Source: Cryobacterium arcticum
GTDB taxonomy: Bacteria; Actinomycetota; Actinomycetes; Actinomycetales; Microbacteriaceae
Direction: 5' to 3'
Length of the DNA: 64,000 bases
Assembly: GCF_003185895.1 (NCBI RefSeq)
Contig: NZ_QHLY01000007.1
Location: forward strand, 356,648-420,647
Positions within the stretch are counted from its first letter, which is position 1. Each line of letters opens with the position of its first letter. Below, in pieces: positions 43,055 through 53,295 of the stretch. The position numbers and the translations under genes were made by a program. The notes under the pieces were generated by a model. It searched no databases and was not told where the DNA came from. It saw only the letters and a program-made list of their open reading frames with translations.

Positions 43055-43855
43055 ATGCTAGATAACCCCCGATCTCCTCGCGTGCGTGCCGTCGCGAAAC
43101 TTGCGAACCGAGCCGCCCGCTCCGAGACTGGACTGTTCCTTCTCGAGGGCCCGCAGGCTGTCTCCGAAGCCCTCACCTTCCGCCCCGAACTCGTCGTGGA
43201 GCTGTACGCCACCCCCACCGCGCTGGAGCGTTACACCGACATCGCCGAAGCGGCCGTCGCCGCCGGCGTGGACGTGGAGTTCGTCACCGAGCAGGTGCTC
43301 GAGACCATGGCCGACACCGTCACCCCGCAGGGTTTCATCGCGGTCTGCCACCAGTTCCCCACCTCGATCAAGAAGATCTTCGCCAACGAGCCCAAGCTCA
43401 TCGCGATCCTCGAAGAGGTGCGCGACCCGGGCAACGCCGGCACCATCATCCGGGCAGCGGATGCCGCAGGCGCCGACGCCGTGATCTTCACCGGTCGCAG
43501 CGTCGACCTCTACAACCCCAAGGTGGTGCGCTCGTCCACCGGGTCGATCTTCCACCTGCCCGTCGCCGTGGGCGTCACCCTGGCCGATGTGCGCGAGCGC
43601 GCGAAGTTCGCGGATATGCAGATTCTCGCCGCCGACATCAAGGGCGAAGACCTGCTCGAGGCCCGCAACAACGGCCTGCTGGCTGCCCCCACCGCCTGGC
43701 TTTTCGGCAACGAAGCGCGCGGCCTCACCGAGGAAGACCTGGCCATGGCCGACCGCGCGATCAGCGTTCCCATCTACGGTCACGCCGAATCGATGAACCT
43801 CGCCACAGCCGCATCCGTGTGCCTGTACGAGAGCGCTTTCTCCCAGCGCGCCTAG
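43055..43855 (+). CDS. SpoU/TrmH-family RNA 2'-O-methyltransferase
   Basis: 266 aa. The SPOUT knot motifs are all present: RDPGNAGTIIRAADAAGADAV (quoted partly; motif 1), WLFGNEARGLTEED (motif 2) and SMNLATAASVCLYES (motif 3). An N-terminal substrate-binding domain (about 1-95, FLLEGPQAVSEAL) is typical of rRNA methyltransferases such as RlmB or TsnR. The position after rplT is common in actinobacteria. The modified nucleotide cannot be told from sequence. Confidence 0.92.
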   Translation: MLDNPRSPRVRAVAKLANRAARSETGLFLLEGPQAVSEALTFRPELVVELYATPTALERYTDIAEAAVAAGVDVEFVTEQVLETMADTVTPQGFIAVCHQFPTSIKKIFANEPKLIAILEEVRDPGNAGTIIRAADAAGADAVIFTGRSVDLYNPKVVRSSTGSIFHLPVAVGVTLADVRERAKFADMQILAADIKGEDLLEARNNGLLAAPTAWLFGNEARGLTEEDLAMADRAISVPIYGHAESMNLATAASVCLYESAFSQRA

Positions 43856-43932
43856 CATCTTTCCCGGTCGGGCGTCTATTACGTTTGGGTTACCGACCGG
43901 GTCAGAACTGGTCCGGGGGTGGCTCCCGGGCA

Positions 43933-43938
43933 TATGTT
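43933..43938 (+). promoter_or_regulatory. -10 element TATGTT for gluA
   Basis: It lies 7 nt before the ATG at 43946. The GGGAGG in between is too near the ATG to act as a standard ribosome-binding site, so a leaderless start is favoured here. Confidence 0.45.
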
Positions 43939-43945
43939 GGGAGGT

Positions 43946-44734
<789 letters not shown>

Positions 44735-44770
44735 TCGGTTGGCAGGCCACACAGCACACAGGAGGAAACC

Positions 44771-45640
44771 ATGAGACGCAATAAGGGTCTAATGATCTCA
44801 GCCATCGCCCTGGCCGGAGCGTTCGCGCTCAGCGGCTGCACCGACTCCGGCGCCAGCACGCCGTCTGCCGCGCCCGTGGAAGAGGTGACCTTCGACGAGG
44901 GCACCACCATGGCCGCGCTGAACGAGGCCGGCGAGATCACCATCGGCACCAAGTTCGACCAGCCGCTCTTCGGCCTCAAGGGCCCGGATGGCACCCCGGT
45001 CGGCTTCGACGTGGAAATCGGCAAGCTCATCGCATCGAAGCTCGGCATTGAGGCGTCGGACATCAACTGGGTTGAGACCGTTTCCGCCAACCGCGAGCCG
45101 TTCATCCAGAACGGCCAGGTCGACCTCGTGGTCGCCACCTACACGATCAACGACGCTCGCAAGGAAGTTGTCTCCTTCGCCGGCCCGTACTACGAAGCCG
45201 GTCAGGACCTGCTCGTGCTCGCGGGCAATGAGGCTGAGATCACCGGGCCGGATGACCTCGCTGACAAGAAGGTCTGCACCGTGAGCGGATCCACCTCGGA
45301 GAAGAACATCGCCGCGTACACGGCCAATGTGATCGCCACCGACACCTACTCCAACTGCCTCGGCCCGCTGCGCAGCGGCGAGGTTGACGCTGTCACCACC
45401 GACAACGTGATCCTGGCCGGCCTCGCCGACCAGAACGCCGGTGAGTTCGAGGTCGTGGGCAACCCGTTCACCGCCGAGCCCTACGGCATCGGCCTGGCCA
45501 AGGACGACACCGAGTTCCGTAACTTCATCAACGACGTGCTCGAAGAGTCCTACGAAGACGGCACCTGGGCTGACGCCTGGGAGGCAACCGCGGGCTCCGT
45601 GCTCGAGACGCCTGAGCCGCCGGCAGTCGACCGCTACTAG
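44771..45640 (+). CDS. gluB: Glutamate/polar amino acid ABC transporter, substrate-binding lipoprotein
   Basis: 289 aa, preceded by AGGAGGAAACC. A lipoprotein signal peptide is clear: MRRNKGLMISAIALAGAFA with lipobox LSGC and acylated C23. The mature protein is an SBP-family-3 amino acid receptor (GTKFDQPLFGLKGPDG, GFDVEIGKLIASKLG, LVVATYTINDARKEVVSFAGPYY). The binding site probably holds glutamate by analogy with GluB. A hairpin after the gene may adjust its level relative to the permeases. Confidence 0.94.
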   Translation: MRRNKGLMISAIALAGAFALSGCTDSGASTPSAAPVEEVTFDEGTTMAALNEAGEITIGTKFDQPLFGLKGPDGTPVGFDVEIGKLIASKLGIEASDINWVETVSANREPFIQNGQVDLVVATYTINDARKEVVSFAGPYYEAGQDLLVLAGNEAEITGPDDLADKKVCTVSGSTSEKNIAAYTANVIATDTYSNCLGPLRSGEVDAVTTDNVILAGLADQNAGEFEVVGNPFTAEPYGIGLAKDDTEFRNFINDVLEESYEDGTWADAWEATAGSVLETPEPPAVDRY

Positions 45641-45654
45641 CAGTACCGCGTGAT

Positions 45655-45689
45655 CCGATCGGGGTGGCCGCACCGGCCGCCCCGATCGG
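45655..45689 (+). terminator. Intra-operon hairpin between gluB and gluC
   Basis: CCGATCGGGGTGGCC and GGCCGCCCCGATCGG pair over 15 bp with one G-T wobble, followed by TAGTTTT. It lies between the receptor and permease genes of the same operon, so it may partly terminate or stabilise upstream mRNA. Confidence 0.75.
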
Positions 45690-45766
45690 TAGTTTTGCCC
45701 CCGCACCACACCGACCACCACGGTCCGTTTCACGGTCTCGTACCAACACAGAAGAGGAGGTGAGTC

Positions 45767-46414
45767 TTGGACGCCGTCATCGAAAACCTGCCCGTGTTTC
45801 TGGAAGGCTTCAAAAACACTCTCGGCTTGCTGATTTTCTCCGGCATCGGCGCGCTGATTCTCGGAGTTTTCGTTGCCGCCCTGCGGATCTCGCCCGTCGC
45901 CTCCTTCCGCGGTTTCGCGACCGTCTACACCGAGATCGTGCGGAACACCCCGCTCACCCTCGTGCTGTTCTTTTGCGCGTTCCTGCTGCCCTACCTGCAG
46001 TTCTCGCCCCCGTTCTTCGTGCTCGCCCTGATCGGGCTCACGGTCTACACCTCCCCGTTCGTGGCTGAGGCACTCCGCTCGGGCATCAACGGTGTTCCCG
46101 TCGGCCAGGCGGAAGCCGCCCGCAGCGTGGGCCTCACCTTCGGCCAGTCGCTCAGCTACGTGATCATGCCGCAGGCCGTGCGCATGGTGATTCCACCGCT
46201 GATCAACGTCTTCATCGCCCTCACCAAGAACACCTCTGTCGCCGGCGCGTTCTTCGTCTTCGAACTCTTCGGCGCCGGCCGACAGGTCACCAACGATCGC
46301 GGAGACGAAGTCATCGCCATCCTCCTCGCCGTTGCGTTCTTCTACCTGGTCATCACGATCACACTCGGGCAGATCGCTGCCCGGGTGGAAAAGAAAGTGG
46401 CGGTGCTCCGATGA
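45767..46414 (+). CDS. gluC: Glutamate/polar amino acid ABC transporter permease
   Basis: 215 aa with a TTG start preceded by GAGGAGGTG. It has about five membrane helices. The EAA loop is EALRSGINGVPVGQAEAARSVGLTFGQSLSYVIMPQAVRMV (quoted in part), typical of HisM/GlnP permeases. The reading frame has no ATG nearby, and the strong Shine-Dalgarno sequence supports TTG. It overlaps gluD by 4 nt. Confidence 0.93.
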   Translation: MDAVIENLPVFLEGFKNTLGLLIFSGIGALILGVFVAALRISPVASFRGFATVYTEIVRNTPLTLVLFFCAFLLPYLQFSPPFFVLALIGLTVYTSPFVAEALRSGINGVPVGQAEAARSVGLTFGQSLSYVIMPQAVRMVIPPLINVFIALTKNTSVAGAFFVFELFGAGRQVTNDRGDEVIAILLAVAFFYLVITITLGQIAARVEKKVAVLR

Positions 46415-47334
46415 GTTCAGTCCTTTACGACGCGCCGGGCCCCAAGGCCCGCGCCCGCTCCCGGGTCATCTCTGTCGTCGGCATCCTGCTCGTCGCCGGA
46501 GTCCTGCTGTGGCTGATCCTGGCGATGGGAGCCCCCAAGCCCAGCGCCAACGGCGCCGTGCAGCCCGGCCTCTGGGATCCAACCCGCTGGGACGTCTTCA
46601 CCGACGTGCAGGTGTGGCGCTCTCTCGGCCAGGGTGTGCTCGCAACCCTGTCCATGGCCGGCGTGGCAGCCGTGTTCGCCCTGATCATCGGCGTGCTGTT
46701 CTCGTTCGGACGCTCGGCCGATCACAAGGCCATCCGCATCCCGACCACGATCATCCTCGAGTTCGTTCGCGGCCTGCCCGTGCTGCTGATGATGCTGTTC
46801 ATCCTGTTGGTCTTCGCCACCGGCGCCTACTGGGCCGGTGTGGCCGCCCTCGCCATCTACAACGGTGCGATCATCGGCGAGGCGCTTCGAGCCGGTATCC
46901 AATCGTTGCCACGCGGCCAGCGCGAGGCCGGCCTGGCCATCGGGCTCACGCCACTGGCGACCCGGTTCCGGATCGAGTTCCCCCAGGCCTTCCGCCAGAT
47001 GCTGCCGATCATCATCGCCCAGCTGGTGGTGCTCCTCAAGGACACCTCGCTGGCGTTCATCGTGGGCTACAGCGAACTCTTGCGGGTCGGCGTCAAGAAT
47101 CTGCCCGACTTCTTCGGCAACCGCTACGCGTTCTCGTTCTTCCTGGTGGTGCTCGCCATCTACCTCGCCATGAACCTGTCGCTGTCGTGGTTCGCGCGCT
47201 TCATCGCCCGGCGGTCCGGCCCGAAATCGGGCAAGCTCGTCGAACCCGAGCCCACCTTGACACCGAAGGACACCCTTTCGTCCACCCGAGGAAGCTATTC
47301 GACGGGTGACGCCGGGGGTCCGGGCACGTTCTAA
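46411..47334 (+). CDS. gluD: Glutamate/polar amino acid ABC transporter permease
   Basis: 307 aa. An N-terminal helix (about 20-40) and five more core helices are seen. The EAA loop is GEALRAGIQSLPRGQREAGLAIGLTPL. It forms the heterodimeric membrane part with GluC. A charged C-terminal tail (about 270-307) extends beyond the core. The ATG overlaps the gluC stop. Confidence 0.93.
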   Translation: MSSVLYDAPGPKARARSRVISVVGILLVAGVLLWLILAMGAPKPSANGAVQPGLWDPTRWDVFTDVQVWRSLGQGVLATLSMAGVAAVFALIIGVLFSFGRSADHKAIRIPTTIILEFVRGLPVLLMMLFILLVFATGAYWAGVAALAIYNGAIIGEALRAGIQSLPRGQREAGLAIGLTPLATRFRIEFPQAFRQMLPIIIAQLVVLLKDTSLAFIVGYSELLRVGVKNLPDFFGNRYAFSFFLVVLAIYLAMNLSLSWFARFIARRSGPKSGKLVEPEPTLTPKDTLSSTRGSYSTGDAGGPGTF

Positions 47335-47368
47335 TTCAGTGGGAACGGTCGCGTTAGGGCCGGGCCAC

Positions 47369-47374
47369 TAAACT
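47369..47374 (+). promoter_or_regulatory. -10 element TAAACT for pheS
   Basis: It lies 8 nt before the GTG at 47383. The in-frame TTG at 47374 overlaps the hexamer and so is unlikely to be the start. Confidence 0.45.
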
Positions 47375-47382
47375 TGGGTCTC

Positions 47383-48423
47383 GTGTCTGCACCCACCGAA
47401 ATATCCGAACCCGTCGTCACCGCGGCCGTCGATGCCGCCCTCGCGGCCATCGCCTCGGCCGGTGACTCCGCCGCCCTCAAGGCCGTGCGCTCCGCCCACG
47501 TCGGCGAAGTCTCCCCGCTGGCCGCGCTGAACGCGCTCATGCGCAGCGTTCCCGGCGACCAGAAGGCCGCCGCCGGCAAGCTCGTCGGCCAGGCCCGCGC
47601 CCGGGTCACCCAGGCGTTGAACGCCCGCGAAGCCGAAATCGTCGAAGCCGAAGCCGCCGCCCAGCTCGCCGCCGAAACCGTCGACGTCACCGCCGCAGCC
47701 TCCACCTGGCGCGCCGGCGCACGGCATCCGCTCACCCTCCTGCAGGAACGCGTCTCCGACGTGTTCATCGGCATGGGCTGGGAAGTCGCCGAGGGCCCAG
47801 AGCTCGAGAGCGAGTGGTTCAACTTCGACGCGCTCAACTTCGACGAAGACCACCCCGCCCGCGCAATGCAGGACACCTTCTTCATCGACCCGCCCGAGGC
47901 GCACCTGGTGCTGCGCACCCACACCTCGCCGGTGCAGATGCGCGCGCTGCTGGGCAACGAACCGCCCGTCTACCGCATCTCTCCTGGCCGGGTCTACCGC
48001 ACCGACGAACTCGACGCCACGCACACCCCGGTGTTCCACCAGATCGAGGGCATCGCTGTCGACAAGGGCCTCACCATGGCTCACCTGCGCGGCACCCTCG
48101 ACCACTTCGTCAAGGCCCTGTTCGGCGACGAGGCCAAGGTGCGCCTGCGCCCCAACTACTTCCCGTTCACCGAGCCCAGCGCCGAACTCGACCTCTGGCA
48201 CCCGACCTTCAAGGACGGCGCCCGCTGGATCGAGTGGGGCGGCTGCGGCATGGTCAACGCCAATGTGCTGCGCTCCGCCGGGATCGACCCCGAGGTCTAC
48301 TCCGGATTCGCGTTCGGCGTCGGCGTCGAACGAGCACTGATGTTCCGCAACGATGTGAAGGATATGCACGACATGGTCGAAGGCGACGTTCGGTTCAGCC
48401 AGCAGTACGGGATGACCGTCTGA
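47383..48423 (+). CDS. pheS: Phenylalanine--tRNA ligase alpha subunit
   Basis: 346 aa from GTG 47383. It charges tRNA-Phe as a 2:2 complex with PheT. The N-terminal coiled-coil (about 1-95) binds tRNA. The class II catalytic core shows HPLTLLQERVSDVFIGMGW, motif 2 (LLRTHTSPVQMRALL, YRISPGRVYRTDELDATHTPVFHQIEG) and motif 3 (GVGVERALMF). No T-box leader is visible upstream. It overlaps pheT by one base (TGATG). Confidence 0.97.
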   Translation: MSAPTEISEPVVTAAVDAALAAIASAGDSAALKAVRSAHVGEVSPLAALNALMRSVPGDQKAAAGKLVGQARARVTQALNAREAEIVEAEAAAQLAAETVDVTAAASTWRAGARHPLTLLQERVSDVFIGMGWEVAEGPELESEWFNFDALNFDEDHPARAMQDTFFIDPPEAHLVLRTHTSPVQMRALLGNEPPVYRISPGRVYRTDELDATHTPVFHQIEGIAVDKGLTMAHLRGTLDHFVKALFGDEAKVRLRPNYFPFTEPSAELDLWHPTFKDGARWIEWGGCGMVNANVLRSAGIDPEVYSGFAFGVGVERALMFRNDVKDMHDMVEGDVRFSQQYGMTV

Positions 48424-50957
48424 TGCGGGTCCCCCTGAGCTGGCTCGGCGAATTCGTCGACCTCACCCCCGGAACCACTCCCGAAGACGTGCACGCAGCA
48501 CTCGTCAGCGTCGGCCTGGAGGAAGAAGAGATCCACCGCTTCGAGCTGACCGGACCCATCGTGGTCGGGCAGGTGCTCGAGTTCGTCGGTGAAGAGCAGA
48601 CCAACGGCAAGACCATCAACTGGTGCCAGGTGCGCGTGGCCGCGGACGGCGAACTCGCCGCCGACGGTGGCCCGGCCATCCATGGCATCGTCTGCGGTGC
48701 GCACAACTTCGTCGTCGGCGACAAGGTCGTCGTGACCCTGCCCGGCGCCGTGCTGCCCGGCCCGTTCCCGATCGCCCCGCGCAAGACCTACGGGCACGTC
48801 TCCGACGGCATGATCGCCTCGGCCCGCGAGCTTGGCCTCGGTGACGAGCACGCCGGCATCCTGGTGCTGGGCGACCTCGGCCTCGACCCCGAAATCGGCA
48901 CGGATGCGATCAGCCTGCTCGGCCTGGACGACTCCGCCGTGGAGATCAACGTCACCCCCGACCGCGGCTACGCGTTCTCGATCCGTGGTGTCGCCCGCGA
49001 ATACTCGCACGCCACCGGCGCGACCTTCCGCGACCCCGCCCTGGCCGTGACCGCGACCGCGTCCACCGAGGAGTTCCCGGTCTCGATCGACGATGCGGCG
49101 CCCATTCGCAATCGTGTCGGCGCCAGCGTCTTCGTCACCCGCGTCGTGCGCGGCGTCGACCCCACCAAGCCGTCACCGGCCTGGTTGATCGCGCGGCTCA
49201 AGCTGGCCGGCATCCGGTCGATCTCGCTGATCGTCGACATCACCAACTACGTGATGATCGAACTCGGCCAGCCGATCCACGGCTACGACCTCGACAAGCT
49301 CACCGGGGGCCTCGTCGTGCGCCGCGCGACGACCGGCGAGAAGATCGTCACCCTCGACGACGTCACTCGCACCCTCAACCCCGAAGACCTGCTGATCACC
49401 GACGGAAGCGGCCCCATCGGCCTGGCCGGCGTGATGGGCGGGGCCACCACCGAGATCGGCGACGGCACAACTAATGTGCTGATCGAAGCGGCCAACTTCG
49501 ACCCGGTGTCGATTGCCCGCACCGCCCGCCGGCACAAGCTGCCCAGCGAAGCCTCGCGTCGGTTCGAGCGCGGTGTCGACCCCGAGGTCGCCGCTGTCGC
49601 CGCCGCCCGAGTGGTGCAGCTGCTCGAAGAGCTCGCCGGGGGAGTGGCCGACGGACTCGGCTCCCTGCACGACGCCACCCCTGAGCGTGCCCCGATCGAC
49701 CTGCCCACCGGGTTCGTCTCCGGCCTCATCGGCCTGGAGTACACCCGCGAGGAGGTGCGCACCTCGCTCGCCGAGATTGGCGCCTCCATGGTCGAGACCG
49801 AGACCGGCCTGGCCGTGACCGCGCCGAGCTGGCGCCCCGACCTCACCGACAAGTGGACCCTGGCCGAGGAAGTGGCCCGCATCGTCGGCTACGACCGCAT
49901 CCCCTCGGTGCTGCCCGTCGCCCCGCCCGGCCGCGGCCTCACCCGCACCCAGCAGCTCAAGCGTTCGGTCGCCACGGTGCTCGCCGCCACCGGTCACACC
50001 GAAGAACTGGCCTACCCGTTCGTCGCCGAGAAGGCCAACAACCTGTTCGGCGACCCGGTCACCGAGACCGTGCCGCAGATCAAGGTGGCCAACCCGCTCG
50101 ACGGTGAGGCGCCGTTCATGCGCACCTCGCTGCTGCCGGGCCTGTTGCAGATCGCACACCGCAACCTGTCTCGCGGGCTCACCGACCTGGCTATCTTTGA
50201 ACTCGGTTCGGTTTTCCGCCCGGTCGACGGCGTCAGCTACGGCAGCGCCACCGTGCCACCGGCCGCCGTGCGCCCGAACCGCGAGCTCGAGGCCGAGCTG
50301 AACGCCGGCATCCCGCCGCAGCCGTTCACCGCCGGCATCGTGATCCTGGGCAACACCGTGACCCACCAGCCCGGTCAGGCGCCGGTCGCGGCATCCTGGC
50401 AGGACGCCATCACCGCCGTGCGGCAGATCAGCCTGGCCGTCGGCCTGCCGATCGGTGTGCGCCAGGGCAGCCACAAGGCGATGCACCCCGGCCGCACCGC
50501 CGAACTGTTCGTGGCGACGGATGCCGGTGAGCTCTCGGTGGGCTTCGCGGGCGAACTGCTGCCCACCGTGGCACGCGGCGCCGACCTGCCCGCCGTGGTC
50601 GCGGTCGTGGAGCTCGACCTGTCCGCGGTCTTCGCGCAGGTGACCGGCGAACTGCAGGCCACCGTGATCGGCACCAAGCCCGCCGCCACCCAGGACCTCT
50701 CGCTTGTCGTGGACGTCACGGTTCCGGCCCGGGACGTTCTCGACGCGGTGCGCGAAGGCAGCGGCTCGCTGCTGGAGAGCATCGAGTTGGTCGACGACTA
50801 CCGCGGAACGGGCATCGCCGAGGGGCACAAGTCCCTCACCTTCGCGCTGCGCTTCCGCGCACCCGATCGCACCCTCACCGCGGCCGAGGCCAGCGACGCC
50901 AAGCTGGCCGGCGTCGAGCTCGCTGCGGCCCGCTTCGGAGCCGCGCTGCGCGAGTAG
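48423..50957 (+). CDS. pheT: Phenylalanine--tRNA ligase beta subunit
   Basis: 844 aa from ATG 48423. Domains in order: N-terminal domain (MRVPLSWLGEFVDL), EMAP/tRNA-binding OB-fold (IVVGQVLEFVGEEQTNGKTINWCQV), B3/B4 editing domain (AHNFVVGDKVVV precedes; the Tyr-tRNA editing part is near 230-400), B5 (about 410-480), catalytic-like core (about 490-700), and the C-terminal ferredoxin-fold anticodon-binding FDX-ACB domain (about 750-844, PAATQDLSLVVDVTVPARDV). The ORF can be extended into pheS in another frame, but that part is shadow sequence. Confidence 0.97.
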   Translation: MRVPLSWLGEFVDLTPGTTPEDVHAALVSVGLEEEEIHRFELTGPIVVGQVLEFVGEEQTNGKTINWCQVRVAADGELAADGGPAIHGIVCGAHNFVVGDKVVVTLPGAVLPGPFPIAPRKTYGHVSDGMIASARELGLGDEHAGILVLGDLGLDPEIGTDAISLLGLDDSAVEINVTPDRGYAFSIRGVAREYSHATGATFRDPALAVTATASTEEFPVSIDDAAPIRNRVGASVFVTRVVRGVDPTKPSPAWLIARLKLAGIRSISLIVDITNYVMIELGQPIHGYDLDKLTGGLVVRRATTGEKIVTLDDVTRTLNPEDLLITDGSGPIGLAGVMGGATTEIGDGTTNVLIEAANFDPVSIARTARRHKLPSEASRRFERGVDPEVAAVAAARVVQLLEELAGGVADGLGSLHDATPERAPIDLPTGFVSGLIGLEYTREEVRTSLAEIGASMVETETGLAVTAPSWRPDLTDKWTLAEEVARIVGYDRIPSVLPVAPPGRGLTRTQQLKRSVATVLAATGHTEELAYPFVAEKANNLFGDPVTETVPQIKVANPLDGEAPFMRTSLLPGLLQIAHRNLSRGLTDLAIFELGSVFRPVDGVSYGSATVPPAAVRPNRELEAELNAGIPPQPFTAGIVILGNTVTHQPGQAPVAASWQDAITAVRQISLAVGLPIGVRQGSHKAMHPGRTAELFVATDAGELSVGFAGELLPTVARGADLPAVVAVVELDLSAVFAQVTGELQATVIGTKPAATQDLSLVVDVTVPARDVLDAVREGSGSLLESIELVDDYRGTGIAEGHKSLTFALRFRAPDRTLTAAEASDAKLAGVELAAARFGAALRE

Positions 50958-50967
50958 CCCACCCGCC

Positions 50968-51037
50968 GAGTTGCCCCGTTCCGGCCGAATTGCCCCCGCA
51001 CAGCGGGGCAACTCGTCCGCAACGGGGCAATTCTCGA
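50968..51037. repeat. 70-bp imperfect palindrome between pheT and argC
   Basis: The left arm CGAGTTGCCCCGTTCCGG... and the reverse complement of the right arm CGAGAATTGCCCCGTTGCGG... agree over about 27 of 33 positions, with a short ACA loop. The motif GTTGCCCCGTTCCGGCCGAA resembles the arm of the palindrome at 34018. It fills most of the 116-bp gap. It could serve as terminator for pheST. Confidence 0.78.
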
Positions 51038-51061
51038 TTCTGGCGGGCCCGGGCAGCCGGG

Positions 51062-51067
51062 TAAGTT
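51062..51067 (+). promoter_or_regulatory. -10 element TAAGTT for argC
   Basis: It lies 6 nt before the argC ATG, marking the probable arg operon promoter. No clear ARG-box palindrome was recognised nearby. Confidence 0.5.
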
Positions 51068-51073
51068 TGATTC

Positions 51074-52117
51074 ATGGTTCTTTCGGTAGCAGTAGCGGGC
51101 GCGAGTGGGTACGCGGGCGGTGAGCTGCTGCGGCTGCTCTCGGCCCACCCGGATTTCGAGGTGCGCACGGTCACCGCGCACAGCAACTCCGGCCAGCGCC
51201 TGATCGACGTGCAACCGCATCTGCGCTCGCTCTCCCACCTCGTGCTCGGCGACACCGATGCCGACACCCTGTCGGGCCACGACGTCGTCTTCCTCGCCCT
51301 GCCGCACGGCGCCTCCGGTGCGCTCAGCGCCCAGCTGAGCGAAGACACCCTCGTGGTGGACTGCGGCGCCGACCACCGGCTGGAGAGCGAGGCCGACTGG
51401 GCCGCGTTCTACGGCGGGGACTACTTCGGTTCCTGGGCCTATGGTGTGCCCGAACTGCCCGTGAACGGCGGCCGTCAGCGTGACCGCCTGGTGGGCGTGC
51501 GCCGCATCGCCGCGCCGGGTTGTAACGCCAGCACCGTCGCGCTCGCGCTGGCCCCCGGCATCCTGGCCGGCGTGATCGAAGCGGCCGACATCGTCGCCGT
51601 GCTCGCCGTCGGCCCGTCCGGCGCCGGCAAGAGCCTCAAGGTGCCCAACCTCGCCGCCGAGGTGCTCGGCTCCGCCAACCCCTACGCCGTGGGCGGCACG
51701 CACCGGCACATCCCCGAGATTCAGCAGGGGCTGCGCTGGGCCGGCGCGGTCAACCCGACGGTGTCGTTCACCCCGGTGATCGTGCCGATGTCCCGCGGCA
51801 TTCTCGCCACCGCCACCGCCCGGTTGGTGCCGGGCACCAGCGTCGCCGCCGTGCGGGACGCCTGGCTCACCGCTTATGCCGATGAACCGTTCGTGCACGT
51901 GCTGCCCGCCGGCCAGTTCCCGCGCACCGCCGACGTGCTCGGCGCCAACACCGCTCTCATCGGCCTCGCCGTCGACGAGGCCGCTGGGCGTGTGATCACC
52001 GTCACCGCAGTCGACAACCTTGCCAAGGGCACCGCAGGCGCTGCCATTCAATCCGCCAACATCGCCCTCGGCCTCCCGGAAACCCGCGGCCTCAGCACGA
52101 ATGGAGTTGCGCCGTGA
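51074..52117 (+). CDS. argC: N-acetyl-gamma-glutamyl-phosphate reductase
   Basis: 347 aa. NADPH-dependent third step of arginine synthesis. The nucleotide-binding start is [19 protein letters not shown] and the catalytic cysteine lies in APGCNAST (about residue 153). [10 protein letters not shown] and PSGAGKSLK are family stretches. It overlaps argJ by 4 nt. Confidence 0.96.
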   Translation: MVLSVAVAGASGYAGGELLRLLSAHPDFEVRTVTAHSNSGQRLIDVQPHLRSLSHLVLGDTDADTLSGHDVVFLALPHGASGALSAQLSEDTLVVDCGADHRLESEADWAAFYGGDYFGSWAYGVPELPVNGGRQRDRLVGVRRIAAPGCNASTVALALAPGILAGVIEAADIVAVLAVGPSGAGKSLKVPNLAAEVLGSANPYAVGGTHRHIPEIQQGLRWAGAVNPTVSFTPVIVPMSRGILATATARLVPGTSVAAVRDAWLTAYADEPFVHVLPAGQFPRTADVLGANTALIGLAVDEAAGRVITVTAVDNLAKGTAGAAIQSANIALGLPETRGLSTNGVAP

Positions 52118-53295
52118 GCGTCACCGCCCCCACCGGATTCGCCGCCGCCGGCGTCACAGCCGGACTCAAGAAGTCCGGTGGCCTCGACCTGGCCATCGTG
52201 TCGAACCTCGGCCCGCTCGCCAACGCCGCCACGGTCTTCACCAGCAACCGGTGCAAGGCCAACCCGATCCTCTGGAGCCAGCAGGTGATGAGCGATGGCC
52301 AGGTGAGCGCCATCGTGCTCAACTCCGGCGGCGCCAACTGTTACACCGGCACCATCGGCTTTCAGACCACGCACGCCACCGCCGAAGCCGTGGCCGATCA
52401 GCTCGGCGTCTCCGCCGGTGATGTGCTGGTCTGCTCCACCGGCCTGATCGGCGAGCAGCTCGACCTCGGCAAGCTCACCGCCGGGGTCTTCGACGCCGGG
52501 CTCGCTCTCAAGAGCGACACCGCCATCAGCGCCGAGGCCGGACTCGCCGCCGCGCAGGCGATCATGACCACCGACACCAAGCCCAAGCAGGCCGTGCAGG
52601 TCTCGCCCGCCGGCTGGACCATCGGTGGCATGGCCAAGGGCGCCGGCATGCTCGCGCCCGGCCTGGCCACCATGCTCGTCGTGATCACCACCGACGCGGT
52701 GCTGACCTCGGCGCAGCTGGATGCGGCGCTCCGCGAAGCGACCCGGGTCACCTTCGACCGGCTCGACTCCGACGGCTGCATGTCGACCAACGACACTGTG
52801 AGCCTGCTCGCCTCCGGCGCCAGCGGCGTCGAGGCCGACCCCGCCGCGTTCGCTGCCGCGCTCACCGAGCTCTGCCGCGACCTCACCCTGCAGCTGCAGG
52901 GCGACGCCGAGGGCGCGTCGCACGACGTGGCTATCTCGGTGCGCAACGCCGCGGCCGAATCCGAGGCCGTCACCGTGGCCCGTGCGGTCTCCCGCAGCAA
53001 CCTGTTCAAAGCCGCGATCTACGGCAACGACCCTAACTGGGGCCGGGTACTCGCCGCGGTCGGCACGATCTCCGAGGCCGACGCTGCCTTCGACCCGTAC
53101 AACATCGACGTCGCCATCAACGGCATCCAGGTGTGCACGGCGGGGGAGCCCGACCAGCCGCGCGACCTCGTTGACCTCACCCCGCGCGCCGTCTCGGTGG
53201 TCATCGACCTGCACGCCGGCACCGCCGGCGCCACGATCTGGACCAACGACCTCACCCACGACTACGTCGAAGAGAACAGCGCGTACTCCAGCTGA
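52114..53295 (+). CDS. argJ: Glutamate N-acetyltransferase / amino-acid acetyltransferase
   Basis: 393 aa, GTG start. ArgJ recycles the acetyl group from N-acetylornithine to glutamate. It cleaves itself into two chains before a threonine: here [14 protein letters not shown], with the conserved A-T pair. [10 protein letters not shown] and [13 protein letters not shown] are family signatures. It replaces the need for ArgE-type deacetylation. It overlaps argC (GTGA) and argB by one base. Confidence 0.96.
   Translation: MSVTAPTGFAAAGVTAGLKKSGGLDLAIVSNLGPLANAATVFTSNRCKANPILWSQQVMSDGQVSAIVLNSGGANCYTGTIGFQTTHATAEAVADQLGVSAGDVLVCSTGLIGEQLDLGKLTAGVFDAGLALKSDTAISAEAGLAAAQAIMTTDTKPKQAVQVSPAGWTIGGMAKGAGMLAPGLATMLVVITTDAVLTSAQLDAALREATRVTFDRLDSDGCMSTNDTVSLLASGASGVEADPAAFAAALTELCRDLTLQLQGDAEGASHDVAISVRNAAAESEAVTVARAVSRSNLFKAAIYGNDPNWGRVLAAVGTISEADAAFDPYNIDVAINGIQVCTAGEPDQPRDLVDLTPRAVSVVIDLHAGTAGATIWTNDLTHDYVEENSAYSS

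Noticed and set aside
47335..47382. T-box leader before pheS
   Set aside because: The gap between gluD and pheS is only 48 bp, too short for a T-box, and a leaderless -10 element is present.
47814..48422. N-terminal extension of pheT into pheS
   Set aside because: The 203 extra codons are a shadow of pheS; the conserved PheT start is at 48423.
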